Assembly (NCBI GenBank): GCA_041390125.1
Contig: JAWKQN010000007.1
Span: forward strand, 124,001 to 188,000
Length of the DNA stretch: 64,000 nucleotides
Reading direction: 5' to 3'
Source: Gemmatimonadota bacterium
GTDB taxonomy: Bacteria > Gemmatimonadota > Gemmatimonadetes > Longimicrobiales > Gaopeijiaceae
Under the pieces are notes generated by a model. It was not told the DNA's origin and made no database searches. It saw only the letters and a program-made list of their open reading frames with translations. This document shows, in pieces, positions 1 through 9,315 of the stretch (the stretch's first letter is position 1; each line of letters begins with the position of its first letter). The position numbers and the translations under genes are program-made.

Positions 1-220
1 GACCCAACAGGATGCGGACCGATCCGGCCCTCAGCGTGACGGCCCGCAGCGCGCCGTCGCGCTCGTGGCGCTCCTCGACGTGGAATCCGACCACGTCGCG
101 GTACCAAGCCAGACTGGCGTCCAGGTCGGCGACCGTGAGGGAGACGGACATCTCGCGAGCCCGGAACGACTGGGGCTCGGCGCGCGTGGGGGATTCGCCG
201 GCGGTGGCTTCGTCGCTCAT
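1..220 (-). CDS. VOC (glyoxalase/bleomycin resistance) family protein, truncated by window edge
   Basis: Only the first 73 codons are present; the gene runs off the left end. Reading leftwards from the ATG at 218-220, a short polar leader is followed by TVADLDASLAWYRDVVGF and a charged strand. This is the typical first beta-alpha-beta unit of the vicinal oxygen chelate fold, in which 'DLDASLAWYRDVLGF' is a signature of glyoxalase-like and dioxygenase-like proteins. The metal-ligand residues of the later modules lie outside the window, so no substrate can be inferred. It is divergent from the gene beginning at 399, leaving about 178 bases between them. Family assignment is good; function is unknown. 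Confidence 0.75.
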   Translation of the reverse strand, partial: MSDEATAGESPTRAEPQSFRAREMSVSLTVADLDASLAWYRDVVGFHVEERHERDGALRAVTLRAGSVRILLG

Positions 221-398
221 GGGAGACGCCTCGGATGCGTGGGGCGCGGGTGCGGGCACGACAATCGATGCGCCCGGGTGTCGTCCCGCAACCCGCACCG
301 TCCTCGAGGGCTTCCACCGGCCGTGGAGCGGGTTTGACCGTGGGGCCGCGCCGTGCCAAGCTACCGCAGGCATCCCGCTTCATCTGGCCGCGTCTCCC

Positions 399-977
399 AT
401 GACCGACACCACGGTGTTCTCGAGGACCGTCGCCGACCGCGTGCTCCGGCGCGCCGCCGAGATCGAAGGGTCCGACGATACGCGCATCTCGATCGAGGAG
501 CTGCGCTCCCTGGCACGTGAAGCGGGGTTCGGATCCCGCGCGATCGAGCGGGCGCTCGGAGAGGCCCGCGGCGAGTCGTTGGGCCAGGACGGCGCCACGG
601 CCCAGCGCCCGCCGGTGCAACGCTGGGGACTTCTCTTCACGCGCATGGCCACCATCCGCGAGGTCCCGGTGGAGATCAGCTCCGAGCAGCTGATGCGGGT
701 CGTGCGCCTCTTCCAGCCCTACCGGGAGGGTCCGGCGCAGGTTCGGCTGGAGGAGCACGAGATCACGTGGCGCGACGAGCGCGGGCTGCATTTTGCCGTG
801 ACCTCGGTCGGTGGCAGTACGGTGATCCGCGTCCACCTGGGGCGTCTTCTGTTGCGACGCGGCCGCTGGATGGGCTGGGTGAAGGCGGCCGCCGACCGAC
901 TCGAGCTGTTGACCCTGCTCGTCGCGCGCCCGGACGGCGGCGGTGAGCGCACACCTGCGCTCCCTTCGGGGCGCTGA
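399..977 (+). CDS. hypothetical protein with N-terminal helical 'EEL..A.EAG' module
   Basis: A 192-residue soluble protein I cannot assign to a named family. Residues 1-60 are helical and carry a pattern (ISIEELRSLAREAGFGSRAI) seen in short helical modules of soil-bacterial regulators, where a 'first-then-EELRxxAxEAG' repeat precedes a variable domain. Residues 70-180 look alpha/beta with strands such as REVPVEIS and VRLEEHEITW, and end in a basic, Trp-containing helix. There is no signal peptide or membrane segment. The open frame continues upstream, but the ATG at 399 is the first plausible start because the upstream part reads as low-complexity GC-rich codons. It stops 14 bases before the amidohydrolase gene, so the two may be cotranscribed. 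Confidence 0.6.
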   Translation: MTDTTVFSRTVADRVLRRAAEIEGSDDTRISIEELRSLAREAGFGSRAIERALGEARGESLGQDGATAQRPPVQRWGLLFTRMATIREVPVEISSEQLMRVVRLFQPYREGPAQVRLEEHEITWRDERGLHFAVTSVGGSTVIRVHLGRLLLRRGRWMGWVKAAADRLELLTLLVARPDGGGERTPALPSGR

Positions 978-991
978 AGGAGAGGGACCGG

Positions 992-2410
992 ATGGCCTTC
1001 CATGGGCGCGTACGCGGGGCGGTGCTGGTCCCGTCCCTGATGCTCGCCGCCTGCGCCAGCGAGGCGGACGCCCCCGACCTGGCCATCGAGAACGTGACGG
1101 TGATCGACGCCGCGGGTGGTGCGCGCGCCGGGCAGACCGTCGTCGTGGACGACGGGCGTATCGTGCAGGTGGCGGATGCGGGCGCGCCGAGCGGTGCCAC
1201 CGAGGTGGTGGATGGGACCGGCCGCTTCCTGATCCCGGGGCTGTGGGACTTCCACGTCCACCTGACATACGACGATCGCTTCACCGACGCGATGCCGGGC
1301 CTGTTCCTGCGTCACGGCATCACCAGCATCCGCGACACCGGCGGCATGTTGGATCGCGTCCTGCCGGTGGTGCAACGGCTGCGGGCGGAAGGCGCCATCG
1401 CACCGCGGGTCTTCTTCGCCGGTCCCCTGCTGGACGGCGAGCACGTCGTCTACGACGGGGACAACCGCCCCGCGCTCGGCATCGCCAATCCGGACGTCGA
1501 GACGGCGCGGGCGAACATCGCGCGCTTGGCGGAGGCCGGCGTGGACTTCGTGAAGATCTACGAGATGGTGACGCCGGAGGTGTTCGACGCGTTGGTGGAG
1601 GAGGCGGAGGCGCGCGGATTGCCACGGGATGCGCACGTGCCCCTCTCCCTCCTGGCCCGGGACGTGGGCCCGCGCGTGAACTCGCTCGAGCATCTGCGCA
1701 ACATCGAGATGGACTGCGCCACGAACGCGGACGAGCTGCTGGCGGCGCGACGCAGCATCCTGGCCGAGCCACCGCCGGGCCCCGGTGCGGATCTGCGGAG
1801 CCGTCTGCATGGGCTCCACCGCCTTCCCGCGGTGGAGGCGTACGACGCAGAGCGTTGCTCCGAGACGCTCGACGCGCTGGCGTCCACCATCCAGGTACCG
1901 ACCCTTCGTCTGAACGCCATGGGACTGCGTTCTCCCTTCGAGCGGGACGACTGGGCGGATGCGTTGGCGCATGCGCCCGCGGATGTCGCGGCCGACTGGG
2001 GTGCGGCGGCGGAACGCGCGCGCAGCGGACCCCCCGCGCGCGACACCACCTACGGCGCGTTCAGTCTGCGTCTGGTCGGGGAGATGAACGACCGCGGGGT
2101 CCCGATCGGGGCCGGGACGGACACCCCCATCGGCTTCGCGCTTCCCGGCTACAGCCTGCACAGCGAGCTGGAGATGCTGGTGCGGGCCGGCCTCACTCCG
2201 CTCGAGGCCCTGCGCGCAGCCACCGTGCGACCCGCGGAGTTCTTCGGGCTCGACGGTGAGCTGGGCACGGTGCAGGTGGGACGACTGGCGGACCTGGTCC
2301 TGCTCTCGGCCGATCCCCTGGCCGACATCGCCAACACCCGTTCGGTGGACGCGGTGGTGACCAAAGGCCGGCTCCTCCGACGGGCGGACCTGGACGGGCT
2401 GACGCCGTAG
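992..2410 (+). CDS. lipoprotein amidohydrolase (imidazolonepropionase-like)
   Basis: A 472-residue secreted metal-dependent hydrolase. The N-terminus is a lipoprotein signal ending LMLAAC, with Cys21 as the predicted lipidation site, so the enzyme should sit on a periplasmic membrane face. Residues about 32-80 are the small beta domain of amidohydrolases. FHVHL supplies the paired metal histidines (His88, His90), Lys188 in FVKIY is the likely carboxylated lysine, His215 and His234 are further ligand candidates, and the GAGTDTPIG Asp near residue 377 is the usual catalytic aspartate. The C-terminal part (GELGTVQVGRLADLVLL) closes the beta sandwich. A good ribosome site (ggagaggg) lies at 979-986. 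Relatives include prolidases and Xaa-Pro or imidazolone hydrolases; the substrate is not predictable. Confidence 0.88.
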   Translation: MAFHGRVRGAVLVPSLMLAACASEADAPDLAIENVTVIDAAGGARAGQTVVVDDGRIVQVADAGAPSGATEVVDGTGRFLIPGLWDFHVHLTYDDRFTDAMPGLFLRHGITSIRDTGGMLDRVLPVVQRLRAEGAIAPRVFFAGPLLDGEHVVYDGDNRPALGIANPDVETARANIARLAEAGVDFVKIYEMVTPEVFDALVEEAEARGLPRDAHVPLSLLARDVGPRVNSLEHLRNIEMDCATNADELLAARRSILAEPPPGPGADLRSRLHGLHRLPAVEAYDAERCSETLDALASTIQVPTLRLNAMGLRSPFERDDWADALAHAPADVAADWGAAAERARSGPPARDTTYGAFSLRLVGEMNDRGVPIGAGTDTPIGFALPGYSLHSELEMLVRAGLTPLEALRAATVRPAEFFGLDGELGTVQVGRLADLVLLSADPLADIANTRSVDAVVTKGRLLRRADLDGLTP

Positions 2411-2524
2411 GGCGGGGGGAGTCGAGCGGGGCTGCGGCCGGCTGCGCGCCTTCCGAGGCCACCCGGCAGGTGTGCTCGTTCCCGCTGAAGCGTCTGCACG
2501 GGTCGTAACCGGGTGGGTCGTGTG

Positions 2525-2543
2525 TCAGCGGCGTTTCCGCTGA
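2525..2543. terminator. hairpin between convergent genes
   Basis: A perfect 7-bp stem (tcagcgg / ccgctga) with loop cgttt, inside the 210-base gap between the converging amidohydrolase and M55 peptidase genes. There is no U-tract on either strand, so it is only a candidate bidirectional terminator. Confidence 0.35.
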
Positions 2544-2620
2544 GACGTGTCCGTCCGGTCGTTGCCGCGGGTGCGGCGATTCTACCGTTCATCCCGGAGC
2601 GCTGCCCCGGGCAGGTGCGT

Positions 2621-3622
2621 CTACGCGCGCACGTAACGGTACATCAAGCGGATCAGGGCGTACGCGCGCTCCATCGTCGGGGCGTCCGCTTCCACCGTGT
2701 AGCCGTCCACGCGGCGCATGCCCGGCACCGCCATCAGGATGTCGGCCTGCTGCGTGGAATCGAAGCGGAGGCGGAGCGTCACGGGGGCGCGTGGCGTCAG
2801 GACGTGAGCGCTGCCCAGTCCGGCAAGCCCCGCCCGGGTGGCCTCGGCCAGTCGGGCGCGGACCACCTCAGGATGGAGCAGGCGGGCCACCGAAGCGCCG
2901 ATGGCCGTCTTGGTCTGTACGGCATGGACCGTGGGCACCAGCCCGCTGAACTCCGACACGAACGCCGAGTCGCCCGCCGCCACGATCACCGGCACACCCA
3001 GCGCTCCCGCCGCGTACGCGTTGAGGCCTCCCTCTCCCACCTCGGTGCCGTTGATCCACAGTCCTTCGACCGCCCCCGTTCCGGTATGGGCCAGGAATCC
3101 GCCCGTTGTACCCGCCCGCGCGTGATACCCGAGGAAGATCGCCGCATCGAAGGTCTCGTCGAGCCCCTGCACCATGCCCAGCGGCTTGATGCTGCCCTGG
3201 ATGTACTCGACCCGCGGATCGAGCTCGGTGTGGAGGAGGTTCTGCATGTCCCCGTGCGAGTCGTTGACCAGGATCTCCGCGGGTCCGGCAGCGAGGATCG
3301 CCTCCACGACCGCGTTCACCTCGGCGGTCATCAGCGCGCGACCCGTTGCGTAGTCCTTCCCCCCATTGGAGCTGGTCATCGCTCCCGTCCCGATCCCGCC
3401 GATGCCCTCCATGTCCACCGAGATGAAGATGCGGAGGGGAGCCTGCTGCCCGGTCGCGAGGGCGGGCAGGAGAAGCAGGAAGAGAACGAGGCCCAGCCCA
3501 GCGCCGGAGAGGGACCGGAAGGAGCGGGACCCGACCGGAACGGGTCTCGACGCGCGGCTCCAGGGCCGGGAGTGACGTGCCGTGGCAACGGAGGATGCAG
3601 GGGACAGCGGCGCGCGCGACAT
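2621..3622 (-). CDS. M55 family D-aminopeptidase (DppA-like), exported
   Basis: A 333-residue zinc peptidase of family M55, which cleaves D-amino-acid-containing peptides, for example from peptidoglycan. Zinc ligands are visible: Asp70 and Glu72 in ISVDMEG, His123 in NDSHGDMQN, His167 in GYHARAG, and the Glu of NGTEVGE near residue 197. Cytoplasmic DppA begins directly at its IFISVDMEG-like strand. Here about 60 residues precede it, including a long basic region and a hydrophobic core (LGLVLFLLLLPALATG), indicating export. The ATG at 3622 was chosen because the open frame further upstream has no family similarity and would overlap the next gene. A cell-wall or peptide-scavenging role fits, but the physiological substrate is unknown. 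Confidence 0.85.
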   Translation of the reverse strand: MSRAPLSPASSVATARHSRPWSRASRPVPVGSRSFRSLSGAGLGLVLFLLLLPALATGQQAPLRIFISVDMEGIGGIGTGAMTSSNGGKDYATGRALMTAEVNAVVEAILAAGPAEILVNDSHGDMQNLLHTELDPRVEYIQGSIKPLGMVQGLDETFDAAIFLGYHARAGTTGGFLAHTGTGAVEGLWINGTEVGEGGLNAYAAGALGVPVIVAAGDSAFVSEFSGLVPTVHAVQTKTAIGASVARLLHPEVVRARLAEATRAGLAGLGSAHVLTPRAPVTLRLRFDSTQQADILMAVPGMRRVDGYTVEADAPTMERAYALIRLMYRYVRA

Positions 3623-3797
3623 GTGGGCTCCAGTCGGGGTTCTCGGGACCGACGATGGCACGTCCCGTGGGCGACCGCCAGCCGGCCGAGCGGCGTCCAT
3701 CCCCCCATGGTGCCTGCCCCGTCGCCGGGGCGCCATCGCCCCACGTGCGCCTGCAGCTCCGTCAGGATGGCGCGCAGACGTCAGCGGCCGCCGACCG

Positions 3798-4232
3798 TCA
3801 CCGGCATTCCACGCGTTGGACGAGACTTCCGTCGTCCTCTGCGCGAGGGGGGCCCACGAGCCGGCAGGATCGCGCGGTGGAGAGGCGCTCGGGGAAGTAG
3901 CCGACCCGGAGACGTTCGGTACGGCCCGCCGGCAGGATGTACTCCCACCGACCGTTCTGGTTGTACTGGCTCTCGCGCACGAACCAGGGAACGCAGCGTT
4001 CACGTCGGGGCCGCCGGTCCGTGCCCGCTTGCTGCGGAGCGACCGCCTCTCCATCCGCGCGACATGTGATGCGAAACCCCAGGACGGGCTCACTCGACAG
4101 ATTGGCGAGCTCCACGATGCAGTGCTCGCACGGCGGATCCGAGTCCGGAGAAGGCGCCCGGGACGCCCCGACCGCGTTGCCGCCACAGCCCCACGTCATC
4201 AGCCCCACCACCCCGATCACCGCACTTCGCAC
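3798..4232 (-). CDS. small hypothetical lipoprotein
   Basis: A 144-residue protein from the GTG at 4232. That start is favoured because a strong Shine-Dalgarno (ggaggt) lies 7 bases upstream and because it gives a compact lipoprotein signal, VVGLMTWGC, with Cys16 as the predicted lipid anchor. An ATG at 4277 would add 15 residues. After the Cys come CEHCIVELAN, a strand-rich region with VLGFRITC, and a C-terminal cysteine pair (RSCRLVG, RVECR), so disulfides are likely in the mature exported domain. No family recognised. It is separated by 175 bases from the M55 peptidase on the same strand and is divergent from ppc. Confidence 0.6.
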   Translation of the reverse strand: MRSAVIGVVGLMTWGCGGNAVGASRAPSPDSDPPCEHCIVELANLSSEPVLGFRITCRADGEAVAPQQAGTDRRPRRERCVPWFVRESQYNQNGRWEYILPAGRTERLRVGYFPERLSTARSCRLVGPPRAEDDGSLVQRVECR

Positions 4233-4516
4233 CTGCGCCACCTCCGCTGGGGACCGCTCGCAAGCTACCCATCCCATCGCTGCCGAGGCAAAGTGACCTC
4301 GGCGCGCACGGCGACGCGCAGGCGCCGGGCCCTCCGGTCGCACGCGGCGAACGGTGGTGACCGAATCGGCGTCTACGGGGTTTCCGGAACGGACGAGCCG
4401 GGAGTGCCGGCGGAGGCGCCGGGACACGGGACGAAGCCGGGAAAGCCCGAGCCAGGCGTGACCGCGACCGGCTGGACGCAAAGAAGAACGCATCCGAGCG
4501 CGGGAGCGAGCGGCTC
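4233..4516. other. divergent intergenic region upstream of ppc
   Basis: About 284 bases between the minus-strand lipoprotein and ppc. It must hold promoters for both, but I cannot pick a convincing -35/-10 pair. It contains no open frame with coding character. Confidence 0.5.
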
Positions 4517-7345
4517 ATGGACGATACCGACCGGACGGGCAGCGCGAGGACGGTTCCACCGGGCGCGGACCGGACCACGCACGGCGGGTGGGACCTCGAG
4601 AGCGAGGGGACCGGCATCTCCCGCCCGCTCAGCGAGCACGTCAACCTGTTGGGCTCGCTGCTCGGTGAGGCGATCGCCCACCAGAATGGTCCGGAGACCC
4701 TCGCACGGGTGGAGGCCCTGCGCCAGGATTGCCGCCAGTCGGAGCGGACGGGCGATCCAGCCGGACGCATCCGCGCCGCCGAACGCATCCGGGCTCTGCC
4801 CACCGCGGACCTGGGCCCGCTGGTGCGTGCTTTCACCACGTTCTTCCACCTGGTCAACCAGGCGGAGAAGCAGGAGATCGTCCGCATCAACCGCGCTCGC
4901 GCTCGGGCGGGAGGTGCGGAGGCGGCCCGTCCTGAATCCATCGGCGCGGTCCTCTGCGATCTCCGCGAAGCGGGCGTCCCGCTCGAACGGGTGCGCATGT
5001 GGCTCGACCGACTCGACATCCAGCCGACGCTGACGGCGCACCCGACCGAAGCCCGGCCGGGTCCGGTCCTGGAGACGCAGCGGCGCATCGCGGAGCAGCT
5101 CCGCACCATGCGCGAGCGCGAGCCCACACCGGAGGAGGCGGAGCGCACCCGCGCCGAGCTCGCCAACGACGTGAGCCTGCTGCTGGCCAGCGACGATGTG
5201 CGCGACTCCCGCCCCCGGGTCGAGGACGAGGTGCGGCAGGGCCTGCACTTCCTCACCGGCACGATCTGGGACACCGTTCCGCGCATCCATGACGACGTGC
5301 GGCGCGCGGTGCGTCGCTACTACGGCACCGACATCGAGCCGCCGCCCTTCCTGCGCTACCGCTCCTGGATCGGCAGCGATCGCGACGGCAATCCCAACGT
5401 GACCGCGGCCGTGACCGCGTGGACGCTGCGCGAGCAGGAGCGCTGTGTGCTCGAGCGCTATCGAGCCGAGCTGCGGGCCCTGGCGGAGGAGCTCTCCCTG
5501 TCCGACCGCCTCGTGCGCGTACCGCCGGACCTCGCGGCGGCCCTCGTTCGCGATCGCGCGGCCGGACGCCCGGCGGAGGAGGTCTGGCGCGAGAGCGCCC
5601 ATGCGCCGTATCGCCTGCGGGTCCTGGCCATGGAGGCGCGCCTGCACGCCCGCGCGGAGGACCAGGAGCCCTACGACAGCGCGGCCTTCCTCGCGGACCT
5701 GCGCCTCCTCGAACGCGCGTTGCGCGCGACCGGCTTCGAGTCGATCGCCGCGCGGGGTCGGCTGGCGCGGATCATCACCCTGGTGCGGACCTTCGGCTTC
5801 CATCTCGCGGCGCTGGACGTCCGGCAACACAGCCGCGTGCACGAAGCGGCCGTCTCCGAGCTCCTGGAGCGCTCCGGGCTGGCCCCGGACTACGCGAACC
5901 TCCCCGAGCCGGACAAGGTGGTTCTTCTGGAGCAGGTGCTCGAAGGGCGCGCGGCGCTGTCGAGCGACCCGGACGGAATGACCGACGCGACCGCGGGCCT
6001 GCTGGACGCGTTCCGCGTGGTGCGCACCGCCGTGGAGCGGGAGCCCGCATCCGTGGGCAGCTGGATCGTCAGCATGGCCGGGACCGTGAGCGACCTCCTG
6101 GAGCCGATGGTGCTGGCGCAGGCCGTGGGGCTGTGGCGCGTGGACGGCGGCGTGGTGCACTCGCCGATCGACTTCGTGCCGCTCTTCGAGACCATCGAGG
6201 ATCTCGATGCCGCGTCCGCGCGCATGACCGAGCTGTTCACGCATCCGCTCTACCGGCGGCACCTCGCCGCCCGTGGAGGCCTGCAGGAGGTGATGCTCGG
6301 GTACTCGGACAGCAACAAGGACGGCGGCTACTGGATGGCCAACTGGGCCCTCTACAAGGCCCAACGCGCGCTGGGGGAGGTGGCGCGCGAGGCCGGGGTG
6401 GACCTGCGGCTCTTCCATGGTCGCGGCGGCACCGTGGGACGCGGCGGCGGTCGGGCCAACCACGCGATCCTGGCGCTGCCCGCGTCCGTGCAGAACGGCC
6501 GTATCCGCTTCACCGAGCAGGGGGAGATCATCACGTTCCGCTACGCGATCCCCGATCTCGCCCGGCGACATCTGGAGCAGATCGTGGAAGCCATGCTGCG
6601 CGCCACGGCGGCCTCCGATCTCGGCGGCGGGGGGCCCAGGCCGCTCGCGGCCGCAGAGCCGCCCGCGTCGGCAACGGCGCTCGTGCAGCGGATCGCCGAC
6701 GCGTCCATGGACGCCTACCGGAGCCTGGTTGGAGACGCCCGCTTCTGGGAGACCTATCGGCGGGTGACCCCGATCGACGTGGTGACACGGCTCCCGATCG
6801 GGTCCCGACCGGCGGCCCGGGGTGGGGCCATCGAGTTGTCCAGCCTGCGCGCCATCCCCTGGGTCTTCGCGTGGACGCAGATCCGCGCCATCGTGCCGGG
6901 CTGGTACGGGGTGGGTACGGCGCTGGGCTCGCTTCCCGCCTCCGCGCTCCAGGAGCTGGCGGACCTCTACGAGAGGTGGCCGTTCCTGCACGCGGTGATC
7001 GACAACGCCGAGCGCGAGCTGGCGCGGGCGCGGTTGGCCGTATCGCGCCTCTACGTGGAACGGCTGGGCACTCCCGAGGACGCCACGTGGTTCTCCCGTC
7101 TGGAGGACGACTTCGAGCGTGCGCGCGCTGCGGTGCTGCGCGTCCGCGGCGGCGGGGCCCTGCTCGATGGCCAGCCGGTGATCCAGAAGTCGATCCACCT
7201 GCGCAATCCCTACACGGACGTCCTCAACCTGCTCCAGGTGGAGCTGCTGGCGCGCAACCGGGCCGGTGAGGAGGGCGACGGCGTGGACGATGCGCTGTTC
7301 TCCAGCGTGAACGGGATCGCGGCCGCGATGCAGAGCACCGGCTGA
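4517..7345 (+). CDS. ppc: phosphoenolpyruvate carboxylase
   Basis: A 942-residue enzyme that carboxylates phosphoenolpyruvate with bicarbonate to oxaloacetate, replenishing the TCA cycle. The length is normal for bacterial PEPC. Diagnostic motifs occur in order: TLTAHPTEARPGPVL with catalytic His175, RSWIGSDRDGNPNV near 290, GYSDSNKDGGYWMANWA near 595, the glycine-rich catalytic loop LFHGRGGTVGRGGG near 635, FTEQGEIITFRYA near 670, and IPWVFAWTQIRAIVPGWYG near 780. The conserved C-terminal LRNPYTDVLNLLQVELL is present. The extreme C-terminus ends in ...STG, close to the NTG end common in the family. Transcribed alone, convergent with tctB. In this genome it would feed the oxoacid:ferredoxin enzymes encoded 34 kb downstream. 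Confidence 0.98.
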   Translation: MDDTDRTGSARTVPPGADRTTHGGWDLESEGTGISRPLSEHVNLLGSLLGEAIAHQNGPETLARVEALRQDCRQSERTGDPAGRIRAAERIRALPTADLGPLVRAFTTFFHLVNQAEKQEIVRINRARARAGGAEAARPESIGAVLCDLREAGVPLERVRMWLDRLDIQPTLTAHPTEARPGPVLETQRRIAEQLRTMREREPTPEEAERTRAELANDVSLLLASDDVRDSRPRVEDEVRQGLHFLTGTIWDTVPRIHDDVRRAVRRYYGTDIEPPPFLRYRSWIGSDRDGNPNVTAAVTAWTLREQERCVLERYRAELRALAEELSLSDRLVRVPPDLAAALVRDRAAGRPAEEVWRESAHAPYRLRVLAMEARLHARAEDQEPYDSAAFLADLRLLERALRATGFESIAARGRLARIITLVRTFGFHLAALDVRQHSRVHEAAVSELLERSGLAPDYANLPEPDKVVLLEQVLEGRAALSSDPDGMTDATAGLLDAFRVVRTAVEREPASVGSWIVSMAGTVSDLLEPMVLAQAVGLWRVDGGVVHSPIDFVPLFETIEDLDAASARMTELFTHPLYRRHLAARGGLQEVMLGYSDSNKDGGYWMANWALYKAQRALGEVAREAGVDLRLFHGRGGTVGRGGGRANHAILALPASVQNGRIRFTEQGEIITFRYAIPDLARRHLEQIVEAMLRATAASDLGGGGPRPLAAAEPPASATALVQRIADASMDAYRSLVGDARFWETYRRVTPIDVVTRLPIGSRPAARGGAIELSSLRAIPWVFAWTQIRAIVPGWYGVGTALGSLPASALQELADLYERWPFLHAVIDNAERELARARLAVSRLYVERLGTPEDATWFSRLEDDFERARAAVLRVRGGGALLDGQPVIQKSIHLRNPYTDVLNLLQVELLARNRAGEEGDGVDDALFSSVNGIAAAMQSTG

Positions 7346-7382
7346 AGCCGGCGCGCGGGTCGCGAGCCGACATGCGCGCCGA

Positions 7383-7799
7383 TCAGCGCAGCAGCGCCCA
7401 GCCGATCAGCCCGGTCGGGATGGTCAGGCCCAGCAGCCGGCCGATCACACCGTACAGCGCGAGCCCGATCACCACCGCGCCCGCCACGCACACCGCCCAC
7501 CGCTCCCTTCCCCCTACCCGCAGCCAGGCCGCCGTGTAGAGGGCCGGCCCGGCCACCATGCCCACCAGGGCGACGGCCAGCGGCAGCGCGCCCGTCCACA
7601 GCAGCGCGCGCGTGTCGCCCGTGCGGGACGGAGCGACGCCATCCGCGCGCAGGTCGCGCAGCAGTTGCGCCGCCAGCAGCACCAGCAGCGGCACGGCGAC
7701 GACCAGGGGGACGCGGCGCGCGGGAGCGGACAGCGCCAGCGTCCCCGCGAGGAACGCGCCGCCGAGCAGCGTCAGGAACAGCGCGAAGGCGCGCTTCAC
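7383..7799 (-). CDS. tctB: tripartite tricarboxylate transporter small subunit TctB
   Basis: A 138-residue integral membrane protein with four predicted hydrophobic helices (FALFLTLLGGAFLAG, VVAVPLLVLLAAQLL, GALPLAVALVGMVAG, and the C-terminal VCVAGAVVIGLALYG). This matches the small membrane subunit of TTT-family solute transporters, which is poorly conserved in sequence. The assignment therefore rests mainly on position: it directly follows tctA, its GTG start overlapping the tctA stop as GTGA. The C-terminus GLTIPTGLIGWAL resembles the end of many TctB proteins. It is the last gene of a four-gene minus-strand operon and converges with ppc. Confidence 0.8.
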   Translation of the reverse strand: MKRAFALFLTLLGGAFLAGTLALSAPARRVPLVVAVPLLVLLAAQLLRDLRADGVAPSRTGDTRALLWTGALPLAVALVGMVAGPALYTAAWLRVGGRERWAVCVAGAVVIGLALYGVIGRLLGLTIPTGLIGWALLR

Positions 7800-9313
7800 G
7801 ACGGCTTGCGGCGGGCGCCGCGCAGGAGGGGGAGGGCCGCGGTGGCCACGAGCAGGGCCGTCCCCACGAGGATGGTGGGGTCCGTCCACAGGTCGATCCG
7901 ACCCAGCCGATGCAGGCTGAGCGAGAGGCTCAGGTTCTGCTCGAAGAGCGGACCCAGGATCAACGCGATCACGAAGGCGATCCGTGGCCAGCCGTGCCGC
8001 TTCATGAGAAAGCCCAGCGCGCCGAACCCGAACGCCACCCACACGTCCTCCAGCCGCCCGCGGTAGGTGAAGGCGCCCATCGCCGACAGCGCGAGGATCG
8101 GCGCCACCAGTCGGGGCGCCGACACCGTGGTCAGCCGGGACAAGGGCCCCGCCACCGACAGCCCCAGCAGGGACGTCAGCCAGTTCGAGAGGAACAGGGA
8201 CCAGATCAGCACGAACACGAGCTCGAGCTGCTCGGTCATCAGCTCGACGCCGGGCGTGACGCCGTGGATGCGCAGCGCCGCCAGCAGCAGCGCCGTGCCC
8301 GTGCTCGCGGGGACACCGAACGCCAGCACCGGCAGCAGGGAGCCGCCGTCCTTGGCGTCGTTGGCGGCCTCGGGAGCCAGCACGCCGCGCACGTCGCCTT
8401 TGCCGAAACGGCTGTCGGGCCCGGCGCTGCGGGCGGCTTCCCCATACGCGACGAAGGCGGCCACCGTGCCCCCGAGCCCGGGCACGAACCCCACCAGCGT
8501 GCCGATCACCGAGCTCTTGAGGAACACGGTCGGATAGCGGAAGACGGTGGCCATGCCGGCGCGTATGCTGCCGCCCATGGTCAGGGGCACGTCGTCGGCC
8601 GCGATGGTGCGGCGACCGCTCGCCACCAGATCCATGACCTCCGCCACGGCGAAGATGCCGACGAACACCGGCACGAGCGGCAGACCGTCCTGCAGGTACA
8701 GCGTGCCCAGCGTGAAGCGCTCCTCCGCCGTCGTGGGGTCCAGACCCACGAACGAGAACATCAGTCCGAGCCCGGCCGTGGCCAGCCCGCGGGCGAGGGA
8801 CGCCCGCACGACAGTCGCCACGCTCACGAGGCCCCACAGCGACAGCATGAGCAGCTCGGGCGGTCCCACCTCCCGAACGAGCCGCGCGACCAGGGGGATG
8901 CAGAGCACGAGCACGCCCACTCCGACGGTCGAGCCCAGCGCGGACGCCGTGGCCGAGCACGCCAACGCCGTGCGCGCCTCCCCGTTGCGGGCCATGGGGT
9001 GACCGTCCAGGAGCGTGGCCGCGTTGGGTGCGGTCCCGGGGATGTTGAGCAGGATCGCCGTGACCGACCCCATGAAGGTGGCGCCGCCGACGAGCGCGCC
9101 GAACAGCAGGAGCACGGGCAGAGGCTCCCACGAGAACGTGAGCGGGATGGCCAGCGCGAGCAGCGTGGCACCACTCACGCCGGGCAGCACCGCCACGCAC
9201 ATGGCCACCAACGTGCCCAGGATGGGGTACAGGACGTTGGGCCAGGCCAGCACCAGGCGGAGCCCCTCGAGCGCCGCCGCGACGATGGCCGCGAGACCCG
9301 GGTCCGTGGCCAA
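7796..9313 (-). CDS. tctA: tripartite tricarboxylate transporter large permease TctA
   Basis: A 505-residue polytopic permease, the normal length for TctA. The family signature is clear: a first helix with LYPILGTLVAMCVAVLPGV, then GGATFMGSVTAILLNIPGT, the second conserved glycine-rich element FVPGLGGTVAAFVAYGEAAR, and LAFGVPASTGTALLLAAL. It uses an ion gradient to import a carboxylate delivered by the periplasmic binding protein TctC. The start is uncertain: the TTG at 9313, two bases after the tctC stop, gives an N-terminus of the right length, but it has no strong Shine-Dalgarno, so translation may depend on coupling. The tctB start overlaps its stop. Confidence 0.93.
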   Translation of the reverse strand: MATDPGLAAIVAAALEGLRLVLAWPNVLYPILGTLVAMCVAVLPGVSGATLLALAIPLTFSWEPLPVLLLFGALVGGATFMGSVTAILLNIPGTAPNAATLLDGHPMARNGEARTALACSATASALGSTVGVGVLVLCIPLVARLVREVGPPELLMLSLWGLVSVATVVRASLARGLATAGLGLMFSFVGLDPTTAEERFTLGTLYLQDGLPLVPVFVGIFAVAEVMDLVASGRRTIAADDVPLTMGGSIRAGMATVFRYPTVFLKSSVIGTLVGFVPGLGGTVAAFVAYGEAARSAGPDSRFGKGDVRGVLAPEAANDAKDGGSLLPVLAFGVPASTGTALLLAALRIHGVTPGVELMTEQLELVFVLIWSLFLSNWLTSLLGLSVAGPLSRLTTVSAPRLVAPILALSAMGAFTYRGRLEDVWVAFGFGALGFLMKRHGWPRIAFVIALILGPLFEQNLSLSLSLHRLGRIDLWTDPTILVGTALLVATAALPLLRGARRKPS

Positions 9314-9315
9314 GC

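Noticed and set aside
719..2161. Long minus-strand open frame opposite the amidohydrolase
   Set aside because: His/Arg/Gln-rich low-complexity translation without motifs, and the plus-strand gene has full catalytic residues.
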